The notes under the pieces were generated by a model. That model saw only the letters and a program-made list of their open reading frames with translations, ran no database searches and had not been told where the DNA came from. A DNA stretch of 64,000 bases from an uncultured Alloprevotella sp. (GTDB lineage: Bacteria > Bacteroidota > Bacteroidia > Bacteroidales > Bacteroidaceae): the NCBI GenBank assembly GCA_944322095.1, contig CALUNU010000006.1, positions 1-64,000 on the forward strand. The letters are read 5' to 3'. The position numbers and the translations under genes were made by a program. Below, one piece after another: positions 7,327 through 16,464 of this stretch. The stretch's first letter is position 1. Each line of letters starts with the position of its first letter.

Positions 7327-8379
7327 TCAGTCGACAAGGAGCATGACGTCGCCGTAAGGCCCAAAGCGATAGTCCTCTTTGAGCGCCACGTCGTAAGCGT
7401 GCATCGTATAGTCGTAACCGCCGAAGGCCGACGTGAGCATCAGCAGCGTGGAGTAAGGCAGATGGAAGTTGGAGAGCATGGCATCGGCCACCGAAAAATC
7501 GTAAGGCGGGAAAATAAACTTGTTAGTCCAGCCTTCGAAGGGCTTGATGCGGCTGTCCGTGCCCACGCAGGCTTCAAGAGCGCGCTGCACGGTGGTGCCC
7601 ACGGCGCATATCTTGTGCTCACCGTCCTTGGCACGGTTCACAATGTCGCAACACTCCTCCTCGACAAACATTTGCTCGGAGTCCATCTTGTGTTTGGTGA
7701 GGTCTTCCACGTCGGTGTTGCGGAAGTTGCCCAGCCCGCAGTGGAGGGTGATGAAGGCGAAGTCGATGCCTTTGATTTCCATGCGCTTCATGATTTCGCG
7801 CGAGAAGTGGAGGCCGGCCGTGGGGGCCGTGACGGCGCCTTCGTGGCGGGCAAAGATGCACTGAAAGTCCTCGAAATCGCGCGGCTCCGACTCGCGGCCG
7901 ATGAAGCGGGGCACGGGAGCCTCGCCCAAGGCATACAGATTTTTCTTAAACTCTTCGTGGTCGCCGTCGTAGAGGAAGCGCAACGTGCGGCCGCGGCTCG
8001 TCGTGTTGTCGATCACCTCGGCCACGATAGAGTTGTCTTCGCCAAAGTAGAGCTTGTTGCCAATGCGTATCTTGCGGGCGGGGTCGACGAGCACGTCCCA
8101 CAGGCGCAGCTCGCGGTTGAGCTCGCGGAGCAGAAACACCTCGATGCGCGCGCCCGTCTTTTCCTTGTTGCCATAGAGGCGGGCGGGAAACACCTTGGTG
8201 TCATTGAATACAAAAACGTCATGCTCGTCGAAATAATCGAGCACCTCCTTGAACATCTTGTGTTCGATGTCTCCCGTCTTCCGGTGGAGCACCATCATGC
8301 GGCACTCGTCGCGATGGGGCGCGGGATATTTCGCAATCTTCTCCTCGGGGAGCTTGAACTTGAATTGTGAGAGTTTCAT
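7327..8379 (-). CDS. queA: SAM:tRNA ribosyltransferase-isomerase QueA
   Basis: Transfers and isomerises the ribosyl moiety of S-adenosylmethionine onto 7-aminomethyl-7-deazaguanine in tRNA to give epoxyqueuosine. Length of 350 residues is normal. Signatures: [19 protein letters not shown] at the start, [41 protein letters not shown] and the C-terminal [28 protein letters not shown] with [10 protein letters not shown]. The last block is very strongly conserved in the family. It lies between truB (45 bp) and the folK fusion (4 bp) in one - strand transcription unit. Confidence 0.95.
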   Translation of the reverse strand: MKLSQFKFKLPEEKIAKYPAPHRDECRMMVLHRKTGDIEHKMFKEVLDYFDEHDVFVFNDTKVFPARLYGNKEKTGARIEVFLLRELNRELRLWDVLVDPARKIRIGNKLYFGEDNSIVAEVIDNTTSRGRTLRFLYDGDHEEFKKNLYALGEAPVPRFIGRESEPRDFEDFQCIFARHEGAVTAPTAGLHFSREIMKRMEIKGIDFAFITLHCGLGNFRNTDVEDLTKHKMDSEQMFVEEECCDIVNRAKDGEHKICAVGTTVQRALEACVGTDSRIKPFEGWTNKFIFPPYDFSVADAMLSNFHLPYSTLLMLTSAFGGYDYTMHAYDVALKEDYRFGPYGDVMLLVD

Positions 8380-8424
8380 ATTTTCCTTGTCTTATGTGGT
8401 GCGGGCGGCAGACGCTGCGGTGCC

Positions 8425-9141
8425 TCAGGCGGGCAGTTCCGTTTCGACGTCCTGGGCTTCGAGCCACGTTTCAAACGTTTCGAGGGTAAAGCAGTCGGCC
8501 TCGGCATAGCTGCCCACCCTTGTGCGCCTCAGCGCCGTGAGATGGGCACCGCTGCCGAGCGCAAGGCCTATGTCGCGGGCCAGCGAGCGTATGTAGGTGC
8601 CTTTGCCGCAGGCGATGCGCAGATCGGCCTCGGGCATGTCGCCCGGGCGGAAGGCCAGCAGCTCAATGCTGTCGATGCGCACGGGTTTGGCGCGCAGGCT
8701 GACGTCCTCGCCGCGGCGGGCTATGTCGTAGGCGCGGCGCCCCTCGACCTTGCAGGCCGAAAACGCGGGCGGCACCTGCATGACGTCGCCCTCGAACGTG
8801 GCGAGCACGCGGCGCAGGGCCTCTTCGTCGATGTGGGCAGCGGGATAGGTGGCGTCCACCGGGTGTTCCAGGTCGAAACTTGGCGTTGTGGCGCCCAGCC
8901 GCAGCGTGGCCGTGTACTCCTTGACGCCGCCTTGCAGCTCTTCGATGCGCTTCGTGGCGCGCCCCGTGCAGAGCAACACCACGCCCGTGGCCAGGGGGTC
9001 GAGCGTGCCGGCGTGGCCCACCTTGATCTTGCGGCCGCCCATGCGGCGCGTGAGGAGCCAGCGCACCTTGGCCACGAGGCCGAAGCTCGTCATGCCCAGC
9101 GGCTTGTCGAAAGCCAGCACCTGTCCTGCCAGAAAGTTCAT
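8425..9141 (-). CDS. truB: tRNA pseudouridine-55 synthase TruB
   Basis: Forms pseudouridine 55 in the T loop of tRNAs. The 238-residue product contains FDKPLGMTSFGLVAKVRWL, KVGHAGTLDPLATGVVLLCTGRATK with the catalytic Asp in HAGTLDPLA, then PPAFSACKVEGRRAYDIARRGE and CGKGTYIRSLARDIG. The C-terminal PUA-like region is short, giving a protein smaller than the Escherichia coli enzyme (about 314), as is usual in Bacteroidetes. The gene begins 12 bp after uppP. Confidence 0.95.
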   Translation of the reverse strand: MNFLAGQVLAFDKPLGMTSFGLVAKVRWLLTRRMGGRKIKVGHAGTLDPLATGVVLLCTGRATKRIEELQGGVKEYTATLRLGATTPSFDLEHPVDATYPAAHIDEEALRRVLATFEGDVMQVPPAFSACKVEGRRAYDIARRGEDVSLRAKPVRIDSIELLAFRPGDMPEADLRIACGKGTYIRSLARDIGLALGSGAHLTALRRTRVGSYAEADCFTLETFETWLEAQDVETELPA

Positions 9142-9153
9142 GCCACGACGGTA

Positions 9154-9993
9154 TTATTCCATGGTGAGCTCGTAGCCGCAGGCGCCGAGCACGAGGATGA
9201 GGGCACCCACGATGATGCGGTACCAGCCAAAGGCCACGAAGCCGTAGCGAGCCACGTAGCCAATGAAGAACTTGATGGCTGCAACGGCCACGACGAAGGC
9301 CACCACGCTGCCCAGGATGAGCAGCCACAGGTTGTTGCCCTCCATCAGTATGTTGCCGTCGCCGTGGGCCATGAGCTTGTAGGTTTCAAGGCAGGTGGCA
9401 CCAAACATCGTCGGCACGGCCAGAAAGAACGAAAACTCGGCTGCGGCCTTGCGCGTGAGCTTTTGCTGCATGCCGCCCACGATGGTGGCCATCGAGCGCG
9501 ATACGCCCGGTATCATGCTGATGCACTGGAAGAGGCCTACGATGAAAGCGCGGCGCGGCGTCATGGGCGTGCTCTCCGACCCCTTGTTGAACAGCCGATC
9601 GCAGAAGAGCATGAACACGCCGCCCACAATGAGCATCACGGCCACGAGGGTTACGTTGCCAAGGTTCGACTCGATGAAGTCGTTGAAGGCGAATCCAAGC
9701 ACCACGGCCGGGATAATGCCCACGATGAGCAGCCCGTAGAAACGGCTGATGGCCTGCCACCACGTGTAGCCCCGCGTCTTCATGGTCTCGGGATAGAAGA
9801 ACTTGCGCCAATAGAGGCACACCACCGAGAGGATGGCGCCAAACTGGATGATAACGGTGAAGGCTTTCAAGAAAGGGGTGCTATCCATGCCCAGCAGGCC
9901 CTGGGTAATAATCATGTGGCCCGTGGAGGAAACGGGGAGAAACTCCGTCAGTCCCTCGACGATGGCGATGATGATGGTTTCAATCCACGTCAT
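9154..9993 (-). CDS. uppP: Undecaprenyl-diphosphatase UppP (BacA family)
   Basis: Integral membrane phosphatase that recycles undecaprenyl pyrophosphate, the lipid carrier for peptidoglycan and glycan export; family members also raise bacitracin tolerance. The 279-residue protein starts MTWIETIIIAIVEGLTEFLPVSSTGHMII, which carries the (E/Q)GxTEFLPxSSxGH active-site motif. A second motif PGVSRSMATIVGGM lies near residue 170, with about eight membrane segments. Its start codon overlaps the end of the upstream DUF3098 gene by 4 nt (TGA/ATG overlap), showing translational coupling. Confidence 0.95.
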   Translation of the reverse strand: MTWIETIIIAIVEGLTEFLPVSSTGHMIITQGLLGMDSTPFLKAFTVIIQFGAILSVVCLYWRKFFYPETMKTRGYTWWQAISRFYGLLIVGIIPAVVLGFAFNDFIESNLGNVTLVAVMLIVGGVFMLFCDRLFNKGSESTPMTPRRAFIVGLFQCISMIPGVSRSMATIVGGMQQKLTRKAAAEFSFFLAVPTMFGATCLETYKLMAHGDGNILMEGNNLWLLILGSVVAFVVAVAAIKFFIGYVARYGFVAFGWYRIIVGALILVLGACGYELTME

Positions 9994-10253
9994 GCTTCAG
10001 TTTTTTGGCTGTCGGCGTTTTCCTTATGCCCGCGGGGCTTCCGCAAGATGGCATATACCATGAACACATAGCCCACGAGGCTCACCAGCGGAGCCACCTT
10101 GATGCGGCGGGCACTGAATATTTCGGGGTTGAAATGCTCCACGTCGGAGCCAGAGCCCGCCATGAGCAGCATGCCCAACACAACGACGGCCATGCCCGCC
10201 GCCAGCAGGATGAAGTTGGTGCGGTCGAACGCAAAGTTCCGTTTGTCTGTCAT
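9990..10253 (-). CDS. DUF3098 family small membrane protein
   Basis: An 87-residue protein with two predicted membrane segments (about 13-31 and 52-70), a conserved FAFDRTNFILLAAGMAVVV N-terminus and FNPEIFSARRIKVAPLVSLVGYVFMVYAIL, the DUF3098 signature. The family is largely confined to Bacteroidetes and found between ftsX and uppP. Its position suggests an envelope or division role, but no activity is known. The C-terminal tail is charged and cytoplasmic-like. It starts about 15 bp downstream of ftsX. Confidence 0.85.
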   Translation of the reverse strand: MTDKRNFAFDRTNFILLAAGMAVVVLGMLLMAGSGSDVEHFNPEIFSARRIKVAPLVSLVGYVFMVYAILRKPRGHKENADSQKTEA

Positions 10254-10268
10254 ATCGTTTTGTCTTGA

Positions 10269-11141
10269 TTATTTCAGAAATACCTGGCCGCCCGTCATGC
10301 GCAGGTGCTTGTTGACGGAGAAAAAGGCGCAGAGCATCGTCAGCGCCAGGCCTGCCACGACCACGCTGCCCAGCGTGGCGCCCGCCACAAGGGGCGTCAC
10401 CAGCGCACTCACGTAGACGTCGAGCCCCACGAGCAGATACATGCCGCAGGCCAGCACGGCGCAGGCCAGCAGCGACGCCACCAGCCCGATGACGAAGGCG
10501 CGCCACATGAACGGCCGACGGATGAAGCGCCACTTGGCGCCCACGAGCTTCATGCTGTGAATGGTGTAGCGCCGCGCATAGACGCTCATTCGCATCGTAT
10601 TGTTGATAAGCGAGAAGGAAACGAAGGCCATGAGCACGGCTATCGTGAGCAACACGAGGCTGCCGATGGCCAGGGCGTAGTCCATGTCGCCGAGCGTGTC
10701 TTTTGGGTAGACCACGTCGGTCACGAAAGCGCGTTGCCTGACGAGCGGCATGTAGTGGGCCAGGCTGTCGCTGTTGGCATAGTCGGCGTTCAGATAGAGC
10801 TCAAACTCGGCCGGTATGGGGCTGGTGCCCAGGAAGTCGGCCGGGCTGCCGTCGAGGGCCTTGGCCATTTCGGCCGTGGCCTTCTCTTTCGATATGTAAT
10901 GGATTTCCTTGACGAAAGGCTGCTGCTTGAGCGAGGTTTGCAGCCGCACGGCCTCGGCGGCCGGGATACTGTCGGAAAGCAACACCTCGACGGGTATGTT
11001 TTCGCGCAGGTTGCGGCTCAGGCCGTTGGCAAATGTGACGGTGAACACCACCGTTCCCAACAGAATAAGCACCAGCGCGATGCTGATGCACGAGGTAACG
11101 GTGTCGAAGCCGCCGCCCGTCCGTTTTTTCTTCTTGGCCAT
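10269..11141 (-). CDS. ftsX: Cell-division ABC permease FtsX
   Basis: The 290-residue permease partner of FtsE couples the divisome to peptidoglycan hydrolysis. It has a basic cytoplasmic start (KKKKRTGGGFDTVTSCIS), a first membrane segment at about 18-38, a periplasmic domain to about 165, and three C-terminal membrane segments in the FtsX domain (TMRMSVYARRYTIHSMKLVGAKW lies between two of them). ftsE is not adjacent. First gene of the cotranscribed ftsX, DUF3098, uppP, truB, queA, folK-GNAT unit. A TATTTTTG box on the - strand at 11228-11221 is a possible promoter. Confidence 0.9.
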   Translation of the reverse strand: MAKKKKRTGGGFDTVTSCISIALVLILLGTVVFTVTFANGLSRNLRENIPVEVLLSDSIPAAEAVRLQTSLKQQPFVKEIHYISKEKATAEMAKALDGSPADFLGTSPIPAEFELYLNADYANSDSLAHYMPLVRQRAFVTDVVYPKDTLGDMDYALAIGSLVLLTIAVLMAFVSFSLINNTMRMSVYARRYTIHSMKLVGAKWRFIRRPFMWRAFVIGLVASLLACAVLACGMYLLVGLDVYVSALVTPLVAGATLGSVVVAGLALTMLCAFFSVNKHLRMTGGQVFLK

Positions 11142-11730
11142 TATATATTATATAAGGTGTAAGCACGAACCGCGCGCGGCCTGCGGCAGCCCGTTGAGAT
11201 ACATTACGCGTAAATTTGCACAAAAATAACACATTCCGCCCGCCCCCGAAAGCTTTTCGTCCGTATTAACACTTTTTGCGCGGCCTCTCTCCCTCTCAGC
11301 GGTGGATTCGAATGGGTCACGCCCCCTTTTTCCTATTATTATGCACCGCAAACATAATGTTTTCCGTGCATAATTTCAAATAAAGCTCCGAAAAAACTGC
11401 TCTTGGCCCCGAAACTTGTGCCGGCGGCGGCCTTCTTGCACTGCAAATGGCACGGAAAAGGGGCCTTGCACGGGCTTTCTCGCCGCTGATAGGCCAAATA
11501 AGCCTCTTTCTCAGCCCCTCTCTGCCCCTTTCACGGACAAAAAGTTGGGCAATACCGGCTTTTTACGTACTTTTGCGCGATTGAGCGCCTGAAAACAAGA
11601 CGATAGTAAGCCTTTGCGGCGACGGCGTGGCCCCTGTGCGCGGCGTTGCGACGCCACGAAGGGCCCTCTCCACGACAAACGGAAGCAGAAAAGAAAAAAC
11701 AAACCATATCCAACCCAAAAAACAAAGCGT
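11142..11730. other. Divergent intergenic region between ftsX and the M16 peptidase
   Basis: This 589-bp gap has no convincing gene. It contains a - strand -7-like box at 11228-11221 for ftsX and the peptidase promoter at 11545-11575. A 9-bp inverted repeat ATTATGCAC/GTGCATAAT (11338-11346 and 11366-11374) around a 19-nt centre could be an operator. The stretch from 11330 to 11400 is clearly more AT-rich than its surroundings. Confidence 0.6.
11545..11575 (+). promoter_or_regulatory. Bacteroidetes-type promoter of the M16 peptidase gene
   Basis: TTG at 11545-11547, a 20-nt spacer, then TACTTTTG at 11568-11575. This matches the primary-sigma consensus of the phylum (TTG, 19-21 nt, TAnnTTTG). 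Transcription should begin near 11582, leaving a leader of about 150 nt before the ATG at 11731. Confidence 0.75.
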
Positions 11731-14583
11731 ATGAAAAAATGCAAAGCGTTGCTGCTGCTCGTTGCGCTGGCCCTGGTGCCCGCGCTGCGCTCTGCGGCGC
11801 AACAGATGCCCCAGGTGCCGCAGGTGCCCATGGACACGGCCATCCGCTACGGCAAGCTGCCCAACGGACTGACCTACTACATCCGCCACAACGCCCTGCC
11901 TGAAAACCGGGCCAACTTCTACATCGCGCAGAAGGTGGGCTCCGTGCAGGAGGACGACTCGCAGCGCGGCCTGGCCCACTTCCTGGAACACATGTGCTTC
12001 AACGGCACCGACAACTTTCCCGGCGACCGCCTCATCAAGTACTGCGAAAGCATCGGCGTCAAGTTCGGCGTCAACCTGAACGCCTACACATCGACCGACG
12101 AGACGGTGTACAACATCGACGACGTGCCCGTGACGCCCCAGAACGTCGACTCGTGCCTGCTCATCCTGCACGACTGGGCCGACGGCCTCACGCTCGACCC
12201 GAAAGAAATCGACAAAGAACGCGGTGTCATCCACGAAGAGTGGCGCCTGCGCTCCGACGCCTCGGGACGCATCTTCGAGCGCAACCTGCCCGCGCTCTAT
12301 CCCGGCTCCAAGTACGGCCACCGCTACCCCATCGGCCTGATGGAGGTGGTCGATAACTTCAAGCCCGAGGCCTTGCGCGCCTATTATGAAAAATGGTACC
12401 GCCCCGACCTGCAAGGCATCATCGTCGTGGGCGACATCGACGTCGACCAGGTGGAAGCTGCCGTGAAGCGCATCTTCGGCCCCATCGAGATGCCGCAGAA
12501 CCCCGCTCCCTACGAAACCTATCCCGTGCCCGCCAACAACGAACCCATCTACATCATCGACAAGGACAAAGAACAGCAGCAGAACACCATACAAATGATG
12601 TTCAAGCACGAGCCCATGCCCGTGGAGCTGCGCGGCACGATGGCCTTCTTCGGCTATAAATACATGACGCAGATGGCTTCGGCCATGCTCAACGCCCGCC
12701 TGAGCGAACTGAGCCAGGAAGCCTCCTGCCCCTTCATCTATGCAGGATGCCAGGATGCCACCTATCTGCTCAGCAAAACGATGGACGCCTTCATGCTCGT
12801 CGTCCTGCCCAAACCAGGCCAGGACGCCGCCGCCGTCAAGGCCGTCATGCAGGAGGTGGAGCGCGCCGACCGCTTCGGCTTTACGGCCACGGAGCTCATC
12901 CGCTCGCGCGAGGAGTTCCTCAGCCAGATGGACAAGATTTACCAGAACCGCACGAAGCAGCGCAACGACTTCTACGTGCCGCAATACGTGCGCCACTTCC
13001 TCGACAACCTGCCCATCCCCGACATCAGCACCGAGGTGAACATCTATAAGCAGCTGGCTCCCGCCATCAGCGCCGACGTCATCTCGCAGGTGTTTGGCGA
13101 AATGACGGCATCGACCGACACCAACTTTGTCTTCCTGGCCATGTATGCCGACAAGGAAGGCGTGGCCATCCCCACGGCCGACAGCTTCAAGCAGGCCATC
13201 GCCGCCGCCGAAAAGGCAGAGCTCACGGCCTACGTCGACAACGTGAAGAACGAGCCCCTCGTGCCCGAGCTGCCCAAGAAGGGCTCCATCGTGAAAGAGG
13301 CCAAGGACGACTTTGGCTACACCTGCTGGACGCTCTCGAACGGCGCCCGCGTCTACTGGCGACAGACTGACTTCAACGACAGTGAAGTGCTCATGTCGGC
13401 ACGCAGCTTCGGCGGTCTGTCGAAAATCAAACAGGAAGATCTCATCAACGCCAACCTGCTGGACTTCACCGCCATGGTAACGGGCACGGGCAACTTTACC
13501 TCCGTCGAGCTCGAAAAGGCCCTGGCAGGCAAGCAGGCCTCCGTCTACCCCTCGCTCTCCAACTTCTCGGAGAACCTCGCGGGACAGTCGACGCCCAAAG
13601 ACCTGCGTACGCTCTTCGAGCTTACCTATCTGCGCTTCCAGCAGCCGGCTAACGACACGGCCGCCTTCAACAACGGCATGGCCATGCTACGCACCCAGCT
13701 TGAAAACGCCGAGAAAGACCCCATGACGGCCTTCTCCGACTCCATCACCGCCACCCTCTACGACCACAACCCGCGCATCTTCAGCCTGAAGCTGACCGAC
13801 CTTGACAAGGTCGACTACCAGACCATCCGCCGCATATGGAGCGAGCGCTTCCAGTCGGCTTCCGACTTCGACTTCTATTTCACGGGCAGTTTCAACGTCG
13901 ATTCGCTGCGCGCCTTCACGGAGCAGTACATCGCGTCGATACCTTCGGCCGGCAAGCGCGAAATGTACGACAAGGTGAACGTCTTCCCGCGCAAAGGCAC
14001 CGTGACCAACAGCTTCAGCCGCCAGATGGAAACGCCAAAGGCCAACATCCAACAGATGTGGATGGGAACAACCGACTATTCGCTCGCCAAGAGCGTCACG
14101 GCCGACGCCCTCGGACAGGTGCTCATGAGCCGCTATCTGAAAAGCATACGCGAGGACGCCGGCCTGGCCTACACCGTAGGGGCACAAGCCCAGGTGAGCT
14201 TCGGCGTGCGCGACCAGTATGCCCTCTACATCAGCGTGCCCGCACAGCCTGCCAAATGCGACTCGGCCCTTCTCCTCATGAAACAGGGCATCGAAGAAGT
14301 GGCCAAAAACGGAGTGACCGACGAAGAATTGCAGAAAATCAAGGAATACGAACTCAAAACCTACGCCGACAACCAGCGTAAGAACGAATACTGGCAGGGC
14401 CTCATCGTCTCGAAGAGCGTTTGGGGCTACGACGAGCGCACAGGCTTTGAGGAACTCATCAAAAAGCTCAATTCGAAAGACATTCAGAAGTTCCTCAACG
14501 ACGTCATCCTGAAAGGCGGCAACTGCGTGACCGTCGTCATGCAACCTACCGAACTCACCGAAAAACAGCCCGCACAGCAATAA
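11731..14583 (+). CDS. Exported M16 family zinc metallopeptidase
   Basis: A 950-residue secreted peptidase of the insulinase/pitrilysin family, PqqL/processing-peptidase-like. The chosen ATG gives a signal peptide MKKCKALLLLVALALVPALRSAAQ; the frame is open upstream but lacks a signal there. The first M16 domain holds the inverted zinc site HFLEH (about 75-79) in GLAHFLEHMCFNGT, with the downstream glutamate in ERGVIHEEW. Inactive M16 C-domains follow at about 190-370, 540-700 and 710-900, so two M16 pairs are present, as in other roughly 950-residue Bacteroidetes members. Likely periplasmic, degrading peptides. It has its own promoter and ends before a hairpin terminator, so it appears monocistronic. 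Confidence 0.92.
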   Translation: MKKCKALLLLVALALVPALRSAAQQMPQVPQVPMDTAIRYGKLPNGLTYYIRHNALPENRANFYIAQKVGSVQEDDSQRGLAHFLEHMCFNGTDNFPGDRLIKYCESIGVKFGVNLNAYTSTDETVYNIDDVPVTPQNVDSCLLILHDWADGLTLDPKEIDKERGVIHEEWRLRSDASGRIFERNLPALYPGSKYGHRYPIGLMEVVDNFKPEALRAYYEKWYRPDLQGIIVVGDIDVDQVEAAVKRIFGPIEMPQNPAPYETYPVPANNEPIYIIDKDKEQQQNTIQMMFKHEPMPVELRGTMAFFGYKYMTQMASAMLNARLSELSQEASCPFIYAGCQDATYLLSKTMDAFMLVVLPKPGQDAAAVKAVMQEVERADRFGFTATELIRSREEFLSQMDKIYQNRTKQRNDFYVPQYVRHFLDNLPIPDISTEVNIYKQLAPAISADVISQVFGEMTASTDTNFVFLAMYADKEGVAIPTADSFKQAIAAAEKAELTAYVDNVKNEPLVPELPKKGSIVKEAKDDFGYTCWTLSNGARVYWRQTDFNDSEVLMSARSFGGLSKIKQEDLINANLLDFTAMVTGTGNFTSVELEKALAGKQASVYPSLSNFSENLAGQSTPKDLRTLFELTYLRFQQPANDTAAFNNGMAMLRTQLENAEKDPMTAFSDSITATLYDHNPRIFSLKLTDLDKVDYQTIRRIWSERFQSASDFDFYFTGSFNVDSLRAFTEQYIASIPSAGKREMYDKVNVFPRKGTVTNSFSRQMETPKANIQQMWMGTTDYSLAKSVTADALGQVLMSRYLKSIREDAGLAYTVGAQAQVSFGVRDQYALYISVPAQPAKCDSALLLMKQGIEEVAKNGVTDEELQKIKEYELKTYADNQRKNEYWQGLIVSKSVWGYDERTGFEELIKKLNSKDIQKFLNDVILKGGNCVTVVMQPTELTEKQPAQQ

Positions 14584-14605
14584 CCGGGCCCGGTCCACAC
14601 ATACT

Positions 14606-14654
14606 TAAAGCTCTTCCCCACCGCACACACCGTGTGATGGGGGAGAGCTTTTTT
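14606..14654 (+). terminator. Intrinsic terminator after the M16 peptidase
   Basis: AAGCTCTTCCCCA and TGGGGGAGAGCTT form a long imperfect stem closed by a small CACA/TGTG loop stem, followed by a T run at 14649-14654. It lies about 20 bp after the stop codon. The A run on the left arm could let it also serve the convergent methyltransferase gene. Confidence 0.8.
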
Positions 14655-14685
14655 CGATGCGGATGACAACCGGCTCCGCCTTCAC

Positions 14686-15228
14686 CTACTCTTCACCGCC
14701 GATCTTCAAATTTCTAACCGCCTCCCAAAGCACAATGCCCGCACTGACGGAAACGTTGAGCGAATGCTTCGTGCCATACTGCGGAATTTCCACTGCGCCG
14801 TCGCAGGCATCCACCACGTCCTGGCGCACGCCCATCACCTCGTGGCCCACCACCAGGGCATAAGGCCGCCCCGGTTCAAAGGGGGCATCGGCCAGCGAGC
14901 GGCTTCCCTCCACCTGCTCGACGGCCAGCACGGTGTAACCCTCGGCTTTGAGCCAGCTCACGGCGTCGAGCGTGTCGGCAAAATAGCGCCAGTCCACGGC
15001 CTCCTCGGCCCCCAGCGCCGTCTTGTGTATCTCGGCCGAGGGCGGGCAGCCCGTCACCCCGCACAGGCACAGTCCGCGCAGGCGGAACGCATCGGCCGTG
15101 CGAAACACCGAGCCCACGTTGTGAAGGCTGCGCACGTTGTCGAGCACCACGACGAGCGGCACCTTGCGGGCCGCCTTAAACTGCCGTACGTCCATGCGGC
15201 AGAGCTCTTCCACAGTCAGTTTTCTCAT
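14686..15228 (-). CDS. SpoU/TrmH-family RNA 2'-O-methyltransferase
   Basis: A knotted SPOUT methyltransferase acting on the ribose of tRNA or rRNA. All three family motifs are present: NVGSVFRTADAF, LVVGHEVMGV and IPQYGTKHSLNVSVSAGIVLWEA. The start at MRKLTVEELCRMDVRQFK gives 180 residues and no extra N-terminal substrate-binding domain; an alternative ATG 18 bp upstream (MKKEKG) is possible. The target nucleotide cannot be assigned. It converges on the M16 gene, and its 5' side faces the candidate replication origin. Confidence 0.85.
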   Translation of the reverse strand: MRKLTVEELCRMDVRQFKAARKVPLVVVLDNVRSLHNVGSVFRTADAFRLRGLCLCGVTGCPPSAEIHKTALGAEEAVDWRYFADTLDAVSWLKAEGYTVLAVEQVEGSRSLADAPFEPGRPYALVVGHEVMGVRQDVVDACDGAVEIPQYGTKHSLNVSVSAGIVLWEAVRNLKIGGEE

Positions 15229-15309
15229 ACCCTTTTCTTTTTTCATGAGGCAAAGGTACTTCCTCCCGGCCAAACGGCCAACTCCCGCCCCCGACGATGC
15301 GCAAAGACA

Positions 15310-15752
15310 TGTGGAAAAACACGTGGAAAACCCGGGGACAACCCCGTGAAAAGCGTGGAGGAAAAGCTACGCCGCGGGGCCTCAGCAAGGGCCCCGCCGT
15401 TATACACCGAAAAACGGGGTTATACACGGCTGCACCCCACCCTTTTTCCACAGAAATCCACACCCCGCGGCGCACTTTTTCGAGCCGTCGAAAAGTTTTC
15501 CACGCCCTGTTGACAAAACAAGCCACCGCCGCCGCAACTGCCATGAACATAAGGCCGCAAGCCGGCGCCGCAGGCTGTGGACAACGGCGTGGAAAAACAG
15601 AGTCATGGCGTGGAAAACTTAATGGCCAAATTTTTGCGCCAAAACCTTTCCACGTTTTCCACAGCCTATCATCATAGACATAAGTTTTCTCCCCTTTTAA
15701 AACAAAGAAAAACGCATCATATTATTAGAGCAAAACGGTGGACGGTGGAAAA
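15310..15752. other. oriC: Candidate chromosomal replication origin (DnaA-box cluster)
   Basis: A gene-free stretch packed with DnaA-box-like 9-mers. Forward (TTATCCACA-like): 15400 TTATACACC, 15420 TTATACACG, 15444 TTTTCCACA, 15454 AAATCCACA, 15496 TTTTCCACG, 15646 CTTTCCACG and 15655 TTTTCCACA. Reverse: 15310 TGTGGAAAA, 15322 CGTGGAAAA, 15576 TGTGGACAA, 15588 and 15609 CGTGGAAAA, and 15744 GGTGGAAAA. An AT-rich segment at about 15680-15735 (TTTTAAAACAAAGAAAAACG and ATATTATTAG) stands out from the GC-rich surroundings and could be the unwinding element. dnaA is not in the window, which does not exclude oriC in Bacteroidetes. No strand-composition analysis was possible. Confidence 0.6.
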
Positions 15753-15889
15753 CGCCGTCGGAGCCACCGGTGGCCGGTGGTGCCCCGATGGCCGGAGGGC
15801 AGCCCCTGGCCGCCACGAACCCGCCCGGCAGCCATCGTTGCGGCAGCGCGACGGCGGGGCAAAGCCCCGCCACGAAGGCAAGCGCAGGC

Positions 15890-16420
15890 CTGTGCGCCAT
15901 ATGGCAAAGCGTTAAAGCGGACGCCCACCGTCGTCCGCCTTTTAGCTTTGGAAATGCGGCCGCGCGGGGTGTTTCGGCCGAAACATCCCATGGAAATCGA
16001 TTTCCATCCCATGGATTCGCCGATCCAAGGGATGGAAATTTCGATCCAAGGCCAGTTTTCGAGTGAAAAATGGAGCCGAAACGTGCCATATAGTGGCGAA
16101 AAAGGCGTTTTCAGGCGTCCCTGCGGCAGGTCTTTTGATGGATGTGACTGAAAGTTAGACGTTTCTGATTTTCGCGTATTTGCGAGCAAGAGAGCGAGCG
16201 GTCGAAAATAATCGATTCTCCATGTTAAAAAACAGCGCTCTTAGGAGGGGCGGCATTCCTGCTGCCCACACCATGCGGATGGCCCGCCGACGGAAAAGAA
16301 TGTCGGTGCGGGGCTGTCGCCCCGAGCTGTGGGCGGCAGGAAAGCCGCCCCTCCTAAGCCATCCGGTTGGTGAGAGACGCGATGAATCGCGTCTCTACGC
16401 GGCGGACATCCAGCCTCGCG
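15890..16420 (-). repeat. Dispersed intergenic element, copy B
   Basis: Reverse-oriented copy of the element at 480-883. It begins with CTGTGCGCCATATGGC near 15889, then the GCGGACGCC/GTCGTCCGC hairpin, the palindromic CCCATGGAAATCGATTTCC block at 15987-16055, GTGCCATATAGTGGCGAAAA near 16084, TTTTCGCGTATTTGCGAGC near 16170, and CGAAAATAATCGATTCTCC near 16203. At 16240 the terminal hairpin CTTAGGAGGGGCGGCA is split from its partner GCCGCCCCTCCTAAG (16344-16358) by about 90 bp of extra GC-rich sequence. The AGAGACGC hairpin follows at 16373-16396. Located 140 bp from the last DnaA-box-like site. Confidence 0.85.
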
Positions 16421-16464
16421 GACATACATCCCATACGACAGGCGTGTCCACCCGCCGCGCGTGC

